From an uncultured Phycisphaeraceae bacterium (lineage in GTDB: Bacteria; Planctomycetota; Phycisphaerae; Phycisphaerales; UBA1924), in the NCBI GenBank assembly GCA_937899905.1, contig CALCCF010000057.1, positions 37,074 to 101,073 on the forward strand: 64,000 nucleotides of DNA, written 5' to 3'. Position 1 is the first letter of the stretch; every line of letters begins with the position of its first letter. The notes under the pieces were generated by a model. The model saw only the letters and a list, made by a program, of their open reading frames with translations, was not told the origin of the DNA and made no database searches. The translations under genes and the position numbers were made by a program. Shown one piece after another: positions 27,732 to 36,920 of this stretch.

Positions 27732-28249
27732 TCCTCTAACTCGATCGTCCAATTGACTACGGCTTCGACCCCAGCGTTGCCACGTTTGCAGACGCACGCC
27801 CCGGTGCCATCGGCCCCATCATCTTGGATCACCAGCGATGCTACATAGCCCTCGGGGTGCGGGCAGCCAAGCCAAAGCCAACCGTCCGCGCGAAGCCAGG
27901 CTAGAGGCTCGATCGTTTGCGCCGGCACTCGCAGCGAGCGGACATCATCGGGCAAGCCATGCCCGATCGCCTTGGCGAGGGCTTCAATCCGAGTCCACCG
28001 CTCAAGAACACGCAACGCGTCGTTGATGGGCTCGTGCGCGATATCCCGGGCGACGTCTTCGAGCTCGCTCCACGGACGCATCCGCTCGATATCGATCCCG
28101 ATCGCCGGCCGCTCTGTGACAGCGCACATCGCGGCATCGTCGGTCCGCGAGAGTGACACGGATAGCCCCGGCACGAGCGGCGCCCGGCCGGCTCGGTGCT
28201 CAACTGCGATCTCTCGTCCCGCGTGCTCGGCAACGGCTCGGCGCAGCAT
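27728..28249 (-). CDS. 4'-phosphopantetheinyl transferase superfamily protein
   Basis: A 173-aa Sfp/AcpT-like enzyme that would activate carrier proteins by transferring phosphopantetheine from CoA. The two superfamily motifs are present: AIGIDIERMRP, with the Mg-binding Asp/Glu, and RWTRIEALAKAIG, with the W-x3-E-x3-K pattern. It is shorter than Sfp (about 220 aa). The ATG at 28249 is used here, but the frame stays open to a CTG at 28318 overlapping the upstream stop (CTGA), which would add 23 residues (NTISIWSLEQ...). No carrier protein or polyketide/NRPS gene is in the window. Confidence 0.8.
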   Translation of the reverse strand: MLRRAVAEHAGREIAVEHRAGRAPLVPGLSVSLSRTDDAAMCAVTERPAIGIDIERMRPWSELEDVARDIAHEPINDALRVLERWTRIEALAKAIGHGLPDDVRSLRVPAQTIEPLAWLRADGWLWLGCPHPEGYVASLVIQDDGADGTGACVCKRGNAGVEAVVNWTIELED

Positions 28250-28314
28250 CTCCCGAGCGACCTCAGGCGATGTGCGCTGCCCGGGCTGCTCGAGCGACCA
28301 GATCGAGATGGTGT

Positions 28315-29361
28315 TCAGTCCACCCAGATGTGCGCCTCGATGCGATTTCCTTCACCGGGCACGACCTTGGCGATCGGGCGGAGGTAGTTGTTCCGCTGAT
28401 CGAGTGCGCCAGTTCCGGGGTTGTCCTCTCGATCCAACGAGCCTCGGATGACCCCACGAGCGTCGCTGTCCTTCACGATCGATACGCCCTCGTCGATGAG
28501 CGCCCGTGTGCGATCATGCTCGGCATGGAAGAAGTTGTCGGGCAACTCGAACGGCTCGTCGGTTCCAGGCCGAATGAAGGTCCACACGTGCTTCTCGGGA
28601 TCGGGCCGCGTCACGAACTCCGTGTGCTGATCGTTGAACACGATGTTGCCCTCCCACGTTGTGGGCTCGCCGTGGATGCGCATCGTCGTCGAGCCATCGC
28701 CGAAGGGCGTGTCTGAAAGTGGGACCCACGCGTCTCTATCCAGCGTGTACGTGGGGCCTCGATTACCGAAGTCCACACGTTTGGAATCGAACATGTTGCT
28801 CCACAGCCGATCTCGGGCGCCAAACCATGCGACCTGGGCGTAGGAATTGTGGCTCGCGTCGCCGACCTTTCCGGGTATACGGCCACCCCACTCGTCGAGC
28901 GGCGTGCCGCGGAAGGCCGGATCCCAGAGTGCACGTTCGGGATCAACCGCCGACGGCGGTCTGGCCGAGCGATAGCCATCGAACGCTTCGACGTTCCCGA
29001 CTTCTGCCGGGCTCACGGCGAGATCGACCCGAAAGAACCCGTTCCACATGAGCAGCGAGAGCACGTTGCCGGTCGTGTCCAGTCTGTGGTCGGGGCCTTC
29101 GAGGCCTTCGGGACGTTGGATCGTGACGCCCGTCTGATCGATAGCGCTCGGCGTCGGAAACCGCTCATCGTTGTACTGCGCCCAGACCGCGCTCGCCTGT
29201 GCGATGCCGCGGAGTTGCGTTGAGTCCTTGATCCGCCACGCGGTCGCTCGTGCCTCCTGGAACTGTGGCAGGGCCAGGATCGCGCCGATCGCGAGTGCGG
29301 CGAGGATCGCCCCGACTTCGATGAGGGTGAAGGCTCTGCGGATCGGTACCGGACGTGTCAT
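28315..29361 (-). CDS. Type II secretion/type IV pilin-like pseudopilin
   Basis: A 348-aa protein with a class III signal: basic leader MTRPVPIRRA, then FTLIEVGAILAALAIGAILA, a prepilin cleavage/methylation motif with Ala instead of Gly before the Phe. The large extracytoplasmic domain (about 310 residues) resembles the long pseudopilin-like proteins common in planctomycetes, which carry no known enzymatic site. The ATG at 29361 is preceded by AAAGGAG with 8-nt spacing. It is upstream of the phosphopantetheinyl transferase gene and divergent from the HlyD operon at 29521; the 159-bp gap must hold both promoters. Confidence 0.85.
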   Translation of the reverse strand: MTRPVPIRRAFTLIEVGAILAALAIGAILALPQFQEARATAWRIKDSTQLRGIAQASAVWAQYNDERFPTPSAIDQTGVTIQRPEGLEGPDHRLDTTGNVLSLLMWNGFFRVDLAVSPAEVGNVEAFDGYRSARPPSAVDPERALWDPAFRGTPLDEWGGRIPGKVGDASHNSYAQVAWFGARDRLWSNMFDSKRVDFGNRGPTYTLDRDAWVPLSDTPFGDGSTTMRIHGEPTTWEGNIVFNDQHTEFVTRPDPEKHVWTFIRPGTDEPFELPDNFFHAEHDRTRALIDEGVSIVKDSDARGVIRGSLDREDNPGTGALDQRNNYLRPIAKVVPGEGNRIEAHIWVD

Positions 29362-29520
29362 CGCGATCGCTCCTTTCGCGAGGACCATCGCACCGGCCCA
29401 CGCTCGCTGCCCGAAATGCTAGGGATTTCTCAGCTGGACCGGACTCGAGCGGCGTTCGAGCCGGATTTCCGGGCGCGTTGGGGAACAAAGACCGACGTTC
29501 CACCCGTATACTTCGCCGTT

Positions 29521-30558
29521 ATGGCGCAAACCAAGCCGACGACCCACCCGATCATTTTCCTAATTTTCGTAACCACGATGCTGGTGTGGTCCGCATTCGT
29601 ACTGCCCACCGCGGGCGCGCAAGAGCGGCAGCAGCCCAGCCAATTCGCGTTCGAGCCGTCATGGGCGGCCGAGTTTGGTGGCATCTACCACTTCACCCAG
29701 CCCAGCAAGGACGCCATGATGGGCTTCAGCCAGCCCACCGAGGTGCGTCAGGTGCTGGTCAAGGTTGGCGATCGCGTCGAGACCGGCGACGTCCTCATCC
29801 GTGCCCGGGACGGCGACATCCAGGCCGCGTACCGCCTGCAGCAGCGGCGGGCCGTAAACCGATTCGAGATCCTCGCCGCCCAGAACCGCGTCGATCTCGC
29901 CCAGATCGAGTTCGACAACCAGCAGGCGGTGCGTCAGGCCGGCGGCGGCACGCCGCTGGAATTCGATCGCGCCAAGGCCTCGCTCGAGAACGCCAAGATC
30001 GAGCTCGACAACGCCAAGGAGCGCTTCATCGAGCAGGGCATTGTGCTCGAGCGCCAGGAAGCCGAGCTCGAGCGTTTCGCCGTGATCGCCCAGTTCGATG
30101 GCACCGTGGCCTCGATCGAGGTCTCGCCCGGCCAAGCCATGCAAGACAGCGAGCCCGCGCTTCGCTTGGTCTCGATCGATCCGCTGCAAGTGAAACTGCC
30201 CACGCCGACCAGCACGGTTATTGGTACCGGCCTGGATCGCGGAGACAAGGCCTGGGTCGCCGTGAGCGTTGCGGGCGAGCCGAGGCTGTTTGAGGCGGTC
30301 GTGACCGAGGTCAGCCCGGTGGCGGACTTCGGCTCGGACAAGGTGTGGGTGAAGGTCCAGATGGACAACCCCGAGCGGGTCCCGTCGGGTTTGCCCGCTT
30401 GGGTGCGGTTTACCGAGCCGACCGACGCCTTTATGCGCATCCTTGCTCAGAGTGAGGCGGAGCGGGGAGCCGAGCGTGAAGAAGACGGGGACGGCAGCGA
30501 AGCCGAGGTCGGCCAGGCGCCGATGGACACCCCCGCGCTGGCCGCCGACGCCGGCTGA
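29521..30558 (+). CDS. Periplasmic adaptor (HlyD/RND membrane-fusion) protein
   Basis: A 345-aa adaptor. An N-terminal membrane anchor or signal (HPIIFLIFVTTMLVWSAFVL) is followed by the first half-lipoyl strand set (VRQVLVKVGDRVETGDVLIR), an alpha-helical hairpin of about 80 residues, the second half-lipoyl (IAQFDGTVASIEVSPGQAM) and a beta-barrel domain. The last 35 residues are acidic and disordered. The ATG at 29521 begins the signal-like segment. It is the first gene of a four-gene export-type operon with two more HlyD-containing proteins and a SecA-like ATPase; no outer-membrane TolC gene is present. Confidence 0.9.
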   Translation: MAQTKPTTHPIIFLIFVTTMLVWSAFVLPTAGAQERQQPSQFAFEPSWAAEFGGIYHFTQPSKDAMMGFSQPTEVRQVLVKVGDRVETGDVLIRARDGDIQAAYRLQQRRAVNRFEILAAQNRVDLAQIEFDNQQAVRQAGGGTPLEFDRAKASLENAKIELDNAKERFIEQGIVLERQEAELERFAVIAQFDGTVASIEVSPGQAMQDSEPALRLVSIDPLQVKLPTPTSTVIGTGLDRGDKAWVAVSVAGEPRLFEAVVTEVSPVADFGSDKVWVKVQMDNPERVPSGLPAWVRFTEPTDAFMRILAQSEAERGAEREEDGDGSEAEVGQAPMDTPALAADAG

Positions 30559-30654
30559 CGGCCCGGACGGCCCACAACCCAGGACACCCAGGCCGGTGCG
30601 CGCGAGCTGCGCGTCGGCCAGCCTCGTGGCCCGTGGCCCAACGCAGGAGCACAC

Positions 30655-32646
30655 GTGACGGATATCTCGAACCTGAGAACACCGGCCTGGCGCCGCATCG
30701 TTGAGGAGCTCTCAGCCGATGCGCCATCCGCCACGGCGTTCCTGGCCCGCTTGTGCGGCGTGCTGACGCGAGTCGCCAACGCGAAGCAGGGCGCCGTCGT
30801 CATCGTTTCGCACGCTGACGGCGGGGACCAGGCCGACGCCGAGCCGCAGCTCGCGTATGCGATCACGCCGGGCACCGTTCAGGGCGGGCGCGCGAGCGAG
30901 CCCAAGCGTATCGATCCCGGCCAGGTTGAGCACGCGTCGTGGATCCGCTCCGCGGCGGTCGAATCGGTGCGCAGCGGCGAGGCCCGCGTCTTCGCGCTCG
31001 AAGCCCAGAACTCACCCATGTACGGCGCCGGTGGTGACGGCGGCGCCGTGATCAGCGGCCCGGTGGACATGCCGCTTGGCGGTGGGCACAAGGCCACGAT
31101 CTGCCTGACCATCGAGCAACGTTCGCGCGAGGCGACGCAGACGACGATGGCGCTCGTCGAGGTGCTGTGCGGTTACGCCAAGCTGCACGCGGCCAGACAA
31201 GAAGCCAAGGGCGCGTGGCAATCGTCGGCAGCGCTCGATCTTGCGGGCCGGCTCATCGCCTCAATCAACGAGTCGACCAGCTTCAAGGGCGCTTCGATCC
31301 AACTCGTCAACGACCTGGCACGCGCGGCCTCGGCCGATCGCGTGGCGCTCGGCTGGGTGAAGGGCTTGGGCGATTCGGGCGTGATCCGGGTTCAGTCGCT
31401 CAGCGATACCGAGCACGTCGATCGGCGCCTGCACATGGTCCGAATGCTCCAGGCCGCCATGGAAGAGTGCTTCGACCAGACGCACGCGGTGGTGTATCCC
31501 GTGCCTCAGGCCGATCGGCCCGAGGGCGACGAAGGCGAGCCGGCGGTCGACCCGACGCTGGCCGCTGCCGTGACGCACGCGCACCGCGAGTTAGCGTCCT
31601 CCGATGCTCGCTTGCGGGTGGCGTCGCTGCCGATCCGCTCGGGCGAACGCGTGGTTGGCGTCGTGACCATCGAGCTTTCCGAGGACGGCATGCTCACGCC
31701 CGAGCGGCTGGAGCTCCTGCAGGCCACGCTCGACCTCATCGGCCCGGTGATGGAGCTTCGCCGCAGCGACGATCGCCCCCTGCCGCAGCGTGCGTGGCAC
31801 AGCACGCTGAAGACTGGCACGTGGCTCGTCGGCCCCAAGCACACCGCGTGGAAGGTTGCGGCATTCGTTGCGCTGGCCATCCTACTGACCATTACGTTCG
31901 TCAAGATCCCGTATCGCATCGATGCGCAGGCCGAGCTGATGGCCGTCAGCGAGCGTGCGGTGGCCGCCCCGTTCGCCGGCGTTATCGCGACGGTACCCGA
32001 GGGCATCCGCCCGGGCGTGCAGGTGACCAAGGGGCAGTTACTGCTCCAATTGGACACCACCGAGCTGCGTGAGAGCCGCATCGATGCCCGGGCGTCGGTA
32101 TCGGCCGCCCGGCGAGAAGCCGACGAGGCGCGCAAGGAGCAGAACATGACCGCCGCCGAGCAGGCGCTCGGTCGGCTCGAGCAGGAGATGGCTCGCCTGC
32201 GATACATCGACGTCCAGATCGAGCGGTCGACGATCACCGCTCCGATCGACGGCACGATCGTGTCGGGCGACCCGCGCCGGCTCATCGGGTCGGCGATCCA
32301 GGTGGGTGAGCCCATGTTCCGGATCGCCAGCCTCAATCAGCTCGAGGTCGTAGCGCGCGTGCCCGACAGCGACATCGGGTACGTCTCGCCCGAAAGCGTG
32401 GGCGGCTTTGCGACGCGCGCACGACCGGGCGAGCGTTTCCAGTTCGAGGCGAACTCGCTGGTACCAATGGGGCAACCCGACGAGGGCGCGAACATCTTCG
32501 AGCTGCGCGGCACGCTGGTCGAGACGCCGGGTTGGCTGCGGCCGGGCATGGAAGGCATCGCCTACATCGATACCGGCGACCGGCGGATCATCTGGATCCT
32601 CAGCCGCCGCATCATCGACACCGCCCGCCTCTGGCTGTGGTATTGA
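30655..32646 (+). CDS. GAF-domain protein fused to HlyD adaptor
   Basis: A 663-aa two-part membrane protein. The first 380 or so residues are cytoplasmic and look like two GAF-type sensor units: about 20-180, and about 195-370 with AASADRVALGWVKGL and RVASLPIRSGERVVGVVTIE. A single transmembrane helix at about 401-417 (AAFVALAILLTITFV) leads to a HlyD half: APFAGVIATVPEGIRPGVQV, a helical hairpin, and STITAPIDGTIVSG. The start is a GTG at 30655. It could couple a cytosolic signal to assembly of the export complex (inference). The next gene starts 24 bp downstream. Confidence 0.88.
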   Translation: MTDISNLRTPAWRRIVEELSADAPSATAFLARLCGVLTRVANAKQGAVVIVSHADGGDQADAEPQLAYAITPGTVQGGRASEPKRIDPGQVEHASWIRSAAVESVRSGEARVFALEAQNSPMYGAGGDGGAVISGPVDMPLGGGHKATICLTIEQRSREATQTTMALVEVLCGYAKLHAARQEAKGAWQSSAALDLAGRLIASINESTSFKGASIQLVNDLARAASADRVALGWVKGLGDSGVIRVQSLSDTEHVDRRLHMVRMLQAAMEECFDQTHAVVYPVPQADRPEGDEGEPAVDPTLAAAVTHAHRELASSDARLRVASLPIRSGERVVGVVTIELSEDGMLTPERLELLQATLDLIGPVMELRRSDDRPLPQRAWHSTLKTGTWLVGPKHTAWKVAAFVALAILLTITFVKIPYRIDAQAELMAVSERAVAAPFAGVIATVPEGIRPGVQVTKGQLLLQLDTTELRESRIDARASVSAARREADEARKEQNMTAAEQALGRLEQEMARLRYIDVQIERSTITAPIDGTIVSGDPRRLIGSAIQVGEPMFRIASLNQLEVVARVPDSDIGYVSPESVGGFATRARPGERFQFEANSLVPMGQPDEGANIFELRGTLVETPGWLRPGMEGIAYIDTGDRRIIWILSRRIIDTARLWLWY

Positions 32647-32670
32647 TCAAGCAGGATGAGGTAAGCCGGC

Positions 32671-34863
32671 ATGCGTGACCGCCCGACCTTCAGCCCGATG
32701 TGGAGCCGCGTGCATGCGATGAAGCCGCGCCTGCGCTCGCACACGCAGATCACGCGGCAGCACTACCGCGGCAAGCGCTGGCACGTGGTGCATGACCCGG
32801 CTAGCAACCAGTTCTATCGCCTCACGCCGATGGCATACGAGTTCGTGTGCCTGCTCGACGGCAAACGCTCGGTCGAGGAGACCTGGCACCTGTGCCTGGA
32901 AACCCACGGCGACTCGGCGCCGACGCAAGTGGAAGCGGTCGAGCTCATCAGCCAGCTCTACAACGCCAACCTTCTCATGGCCGAGGAAACACCCGAGACC
33001 GAGCAATTGCTCAACCGGGCCCGCCAGCGTGTGAAGAAGAAGGCCATCGGTCAGGCGATGGGCATCATGTACTTCCGCATCCGGCTGTTCAATCCCGATG
33101 CGATCTTCACGGCCGTCGAGCCGATCGTCCGCCCGCTGATCAACCGCTGGGGCTTCATTGCCTGGTGTGTGCTGATGCTCTCCGCGTTGGTCGCGCTCGC
33201 GGGCGAGGCTGGAACACTGTTCGACTCCGAGCGATTCCAGGGCGCGATCGCGCCGGCCAACTGGCCGTGGCTGATCGTGGTCTTCATCGTCAGCAAGATC
33301 ATCCACGAGAGCGGCCACGGGCTGGTCTGCAAGCGGTTCGGCGGGCAGGTGCCGGAGTTTGGCATCATGATGCTCGTGATGTTCCCGGCGCCGTTCGTCG
33401 ACGCCTCGAGCACGTGGGCCTTTGCGAGCAAGTGGAAGCGCGTCGCCGTCGGCGCGGCGGGCATGATCTTCGAGCTGGCGGGGGCGGCCATCGCCGGCGT
33501 CGTGTGGCTCGCGACGCTGGATACGGGCGGCGTGGTCAACCAGTTTGCCTACAACGCGATGCTGACGGCCAGCATCAGCACGATCATCTTCAACGCCAAC
33601 CCATTGATGCGATTCGACGGGTACTACATCCTCAGCGACCTGCTCGAGGCGCCCAACCTCATGCAGCGCGCCCAGAACCTGATCAAGTACCAGTTCCAAC
33701 GGTACTACTACCGCGTGAAGAACGCCAAGCCCCCCACCGTGCAACCCGGCGAGCGGCCTGTGCTCATCGCGTACGGCTGGCTCGCGCTCGCGTACCGCGT
33801 GTTCCTGTTCTTCTCGATCACGCTGTTCGTCATGGGCCAGCTCTTTGGGCTCGGTCTCGTGCTGGCGATCTGGACCGCGTCGGTGTGGTTCATCATCCCG
33901 GTCGGGAAGTGGACGCACTGGCTGGCGACCAACCCACAACTGGCCGAGAAGCGCGGCCGGGCGGTGCTGGCGAGCATCGGCGGCATCGCCCTGGCCGGCG
34001 TGCTGCTCGGTGGCGTGCCCATGCCCGACCACAGGCGCGCCAGCGCGGTCATCGAGAGCGAACAGTTCACGGGCGTCTACGCAGGGACAGCCGGATTCGT
34101 GGAGGACGTGTTGGTCGAGCCGGGACAGTTGGTCGAGGAAGGCCAGGCGATCGCGGTCGCCGAGAACCCGGAGCTCGAGGCCCAGCTGGCCCAGGCCCAG
34201 GGCCAGTTCCGCGAGCTCGAGGCGCGATTCCGAGACGCGATGGCGCAGGAGGTGCCCATCGCAGACCTGATGACCGAGCGTCGAGCGGTGCTCCAGGAGC
34301 GCGTGGCGTTCTTGCAGAAGCGGGTCGATGAGCTGACGATCCGTGCGCCACACGCGGGCCATATCTCCGATGATCCGCGCGCCCTCGCGGGCATGTACGT
34401 GCAGCAGGGCGAGCCGGTGTGCGCGGTCGTGGCGACCGAGGACATCCGTGTCGTGGCGTCGATGGACCAGCGCGAGGCGGACTGGCTGCAGACCATGAGC
34501 TTCGAACAGGACTTCACCGCACAGATCCGGCGGCGCACGCAGCCTGGCGTCTCGCACGAGGTCACCACGTTCGTTCGCAGGGATGCTGGCGACCGTGCGC
34601 TGCCCCACCCGGCGCTGGCCGATGTCGGTGGTGGCCAGGTGCAGACCGATCGCCAGGCGATGCAGCAGGGCTCCCAGGGCGCACAGGCGACGACGCCTCG
34701 CTTCATTGTCGAGATGGATGCGGATTTCGCCGCCTCGGGATCGGGTGCGGTGCCGCTGCCGGGCGAGCGCGTCGCGGTTCGATTCACGCTGCCGCCGCGC
34801 CCGCTGATCAGCCAGTGGGTCGATCGCCTGCGGCAGCTCGTGCAGGGGCGGATCGACATCTGA
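32671..34863 (+). CDS. PqqD-like / M50 zinc protease / HlyD fusion membrane protein
   Basis: A 730-aa fusion protein. Residues about 28-110 resemble a PqqD (RiPP-recognition) fold (DPASNQFYRLTPMAYEFVCL, ISQLYNANLLM). A multi-helix membrane block is a site-2-protease-type M50 peptidase: zinc ligands in HESGH (His212, Glu213, His216) and the third ligand Asp316 in NPLMRFDGYY. After further helices (to about 450) come half-lipoyl strands (GTAGFVEDVLVEPGQLVEEG) and a helical hairpin of a HlyD adaptor. This layout matches bacterial putative peptide zinc metalloproteases linked to peptide export. Its TGA shares one base with the ATG of the SecA-like gene. Confidence 0.88.
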   Translation: MRDRPTFSPMWSRVHAMKPRLRSHTQITRQHYRGKRWHVVHDPASNQFYRLTPMAYEFVCLLDGKRSVEETWHLCLETHGDSAPTQVEAVELISQLYNANLLMAEETPETEQLLNRARQRVKKKAIGQAMGIMYFRIRLFNPDAIFTAVEPIVRPLINRWGFIAWCVLMLSALVALAGEAGTLFDSERFQGAIAPANWPWLIVVFIVSKIIHESGHGLVCKRFGGQVPEFGIMMLVMFPAPFVDASSTWAFASKWKRVAVGAAGMIFELAGAAIAGVVWLATLDTGGVVNQFAYNAMLTASISTIIFNANPLMRFDGYYILSDLLEAPNLMQRAQNLIKYQFQRYYYRVKNAKPPTVQPGERPVLIAYGWLALAYRVFLFFSITLFVMGQLFGLGLVLAIWTASVWFIIPVGKWTHWLATNPQLAEKRGRAVLASIGGIALAGVLLGGVPMPDHRRASAVIESEQFTGVYAGTAGFVEDVLVEPGQLVEEGQAIAVAENPELEAQLAQAQGQFRELEARFRDAMAQEVPIADLMTERRAVLQERVAFLQKRVDELTIRAPHAGHISDDPRALAGMYVQQGEPVCAVVATEDIRVVASMDQREADWLQTMSFEQDFTAQIRRRTQPGVSHEVTTFVRRDAGDRALPHPALADVGGGQVQTDRQAMQQGSQGAQATTPRFIVEMDADFAASGSGAVPLPGERVAVRFTLPPRPLISQWVDRLRQLVQGRIDI

Positions 34864-36908
34864 TGCAGGCCACGCCGTCCATGCCCGAGTCCATGCCCTC
34901 GCCGGGAGGCGGGCAAGCCGCCCACGACCTGACGCGGTACGAGGTCATGTACCAGGCGTTGCGCGCCCGGCAGCGCAAGCCCGCCCACTACACGGGGCTC
35001 GACAAGGTCGCGGTGATGGCGCGAGCCCGGGCCGATCGGCTGCGCGTCACGCGGCGCTCGTTGATGGCCGAGGCCAACCGGATCGATGCGCTCAGGCCAG
35101 GCATCTTCGACCTGAGCGAGTCGCAGCTCGACGAGTCGCTGCGGGCATCCCGCGAGGCGTTCGTGCGTGGGCGCGCCGATGATGAGCAGCTCCGCCAGGC
35201 GCTCGGCCTGCTCCGCGAGATCGCCAGGCGAGAGACCGGGCAGGAGCCCTATGTCGTGCAGCTAGCTGGTGCGCTGGGGCTCTACCACGGCCGCGTGATC
35301 GAGATGGCGACCGGCGAGGGCAAGACGCTGACCGGCTCGATCGCCGCGCCGCTGATCGCCTGGAGCCGCAGCCGATTGCACGTGCTCACGGTCAACGACT
35401 ACCTGGCCGCGCGGGACGCCGAGAGCCGGGCGCCCATCTATACGCGGTGCGGACTGACCGTGGGCGCGATCACGCAGGAGATGCCGCCCGCCGAGCGCGC
35501 GGGCGTGTATGCCCGGCACATCGTGTACGGCACGCCCAAGCAGATCACCGCCGACTGGCTGCGCGACCAGCTGCGCATCGGCCGCCTGAAGACGCCCTGG
35601 AGCGGCCGGCAGGCGCTGACCCGGCTGGGGCACTCGCCGCAGGCCGCCGGCTTGGCACCGCTGGTACCCGGCCTGCACGCGGCGATCGTCGATGAGGCCG
35701 ACGCGGTGCTGATCGACGAGGGCGTGGTGCCGCTGATCATCGCCCAGCCGCGCAAGGAAGACGAGATGAGCGGCGTCTACCACGCCGCCGCGCGCATCGC
35801 CTCGCGGCTGGACGAGGGGCCGGACTACACGATCGAGCACGTGCGGCGGCGGGCCGAGCTTAAGCGGCGTGGCCGTGACCGGCTCGCGGACTTCTTCGGC
35901 GAAGAGAGCGACCCGATCTGGCGCGCACCGCGGCGCGCCGAGGAGCTCATCAAGCAGGCCCTCGCGGCTCGGCACTGCTACCTGCGGGGGCACCAGTACC
36001 AGGTCGTCGACGGCCGCGTGGTGATCGTGGACGAGTACACCGGGCGCTACCTCGCGGATCGATCCTGGGAGCACGGGCTGCACCAGGCCGTCGAGGCGAA
36101 GGAGGGCGTCGAGGTCACCGCCGATCGCGAGACCCTGGCCCGGGTGAGCTTCCAGCGGTTCTTCCGCAGCTATCGCTTCCTGGGCGGCATGAGCGGCACG
36201 GTGGTCGACGGGCGCGGCGAGATCGAGGCCGTGTACCAGCGGCCGGTGATCGCCATCCCGACGAACAGGCCGCTGATCCGTGAGCGTTGGCCGACGCGCA
36301 TCTTCCGATCGAGCAGCGCCAAGTTCGCCGCCATCGTCGACTCGATCGTCGCCCAGCACGCCCAGGGGCGACCGGTGCTCGTGGGCACGCGGTCGATCGA
36401 GGTCAGCGAGCGAGTCAGCGAGCGCCTCGAAGCGCGCGGCCTCGCGCACCAGGTTTTGAACGCCAACTTCGACGAGACCGAGGCCGAGCTGATCGCGCAG
36501 GCCGGGCGGAGCGGCGCGATCACGGTCGCGACGAACATGGCCGGCCGCGGCACGGACATCCTGCTCGACGAGCGGGCGACCGAGGCCGGCGGGCTGCACG
36601 TGATCCTCACCGAGCTGCACGCCTCGAAGCGCATCGACCGCCAGTTCATCGGCCGCTCCGGCCGCCAGGGCGACCCGGGCAGCGCGCAGATCTTCACCAG
36701 CCTGGAAGACGAACTCCTCGTCCACAACATGGCGCCACTCGCGGCGTTCATCCGCAGGCGCACCGCGCGTGAGGAGATCTCGCGCGATCGGCTCGCACGG
36801 TTCGCGGTCCGCCAGGCCCAGAAGAAGGCCGAGGCGCGCGACCGCATCAACCGCGGGCACGTCCTCCGGCAGGACGACTGGATCGAGAAGCACCTGCCGG
36901 GCGGCTAG
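34863..36908 (+). CDS. Accessory SecA-like ATPase lacking the C-terminal wing and scaffold domains
   Basis: A 681-aa SecA homologue, against about 840-950 aa for housekeeping SecA. Motor motifs are intact: Walker A MATGEGKTLT, YGTPKQITADWLRD, the DEAD box VDEADAVLIDEG, a short preprotein-crosslinking segment, SGTVVDGRGEIEAVY, TNMAGRGTDILLDE, and RQFIGRSGRQGDPGSAQIF. The sequence ends only about 70 residues after the last motor motif, so the helical wing and most of the helical scaffold are absent, as is the zinc-binding tail. It is coupled to the M50/HlyD gene (TGATG). It probably powers export of a special substrate class; that is inference. Confidence 0.9.
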   Translation: MQATPSMPESMPSPGGGQAAHDLTRYEVMYQALRARQRKPAHYTGLDKVAVMARARADRLRVTRRSLMAEANRIDALRPGIFDLSESQLDESLRASREAFVRGRADDEQLRQALGLLREIARRETGQEPYVVQLAGALGLYHGRVIEMATGEGKTLTGSIAAPLIAWSRSRLHVLTVNDYLAARDAESRAPIYTRCGLTVGAITQEMPPAERAGVYARHIVYGTPKQITADWLRDQLRIGRLKTPWSGRQALTRLGHSPQAAGLAPLVPGLHAAIVDEADAVLIDEGVVPLIIAQPRKEDEMSGVYHAAARIASRLDEGPDYTIEHVRRRAELKRRGRDRLADFFGEESDPIWRAPRRAEELIKQALAARHCYLRGHQYQVVDGRVVIVDEYTGRYLADRSWEHGLHQAVEAKEGVEVTADRETLARVSFQRFFRSYRFLGGMSGTVVDGRGEIEAVYQRPVIAIPTNRPLIRERWPTRIFRSSSAKFAAIVDSIVAQHAQGRPVLVGTRSIEVSERVSERLEARGLAHQVLNANFDETEAELIAQAGRSGAITVATNMAGRGTDILLDERATEAGGLHVILTELHASKRIDRQFIGRSGRQGDPGSAQIFTSLEDELLVHNMAPLAAFIRRRTAREEISRDRLARFAVRQAQKKAEARDRINRGHVLRQDDWIEKHLPGG

Positions 36909-36920
36909 GCCGCGCTCTGA

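Noticed and set aside
32647..34608. A 653-codon open frame on the - strand opposite the M50-HlyD gene
   Set aside because: Its composition (Arg, His, Asp rich without domains) is typical of antisense reading in high-GC genes, and the + strand protein has a complete zinc site and membrane helices.
34419..34862. Upstream extension of the SecA-like gene
   Set aside because: It overlaps the HlyD part of the M50 gene in another frame; the ATG at 34863 shares a base with that gene's stop and begins a sensible protein.
34863..36908. The SecA-like gene as the housekeeping secA
   Set aside because: It lacks the wing, scaffold end and zinc tail and lies in an HlyD/M50 operon; an essential general translocase motor would keep these parts.
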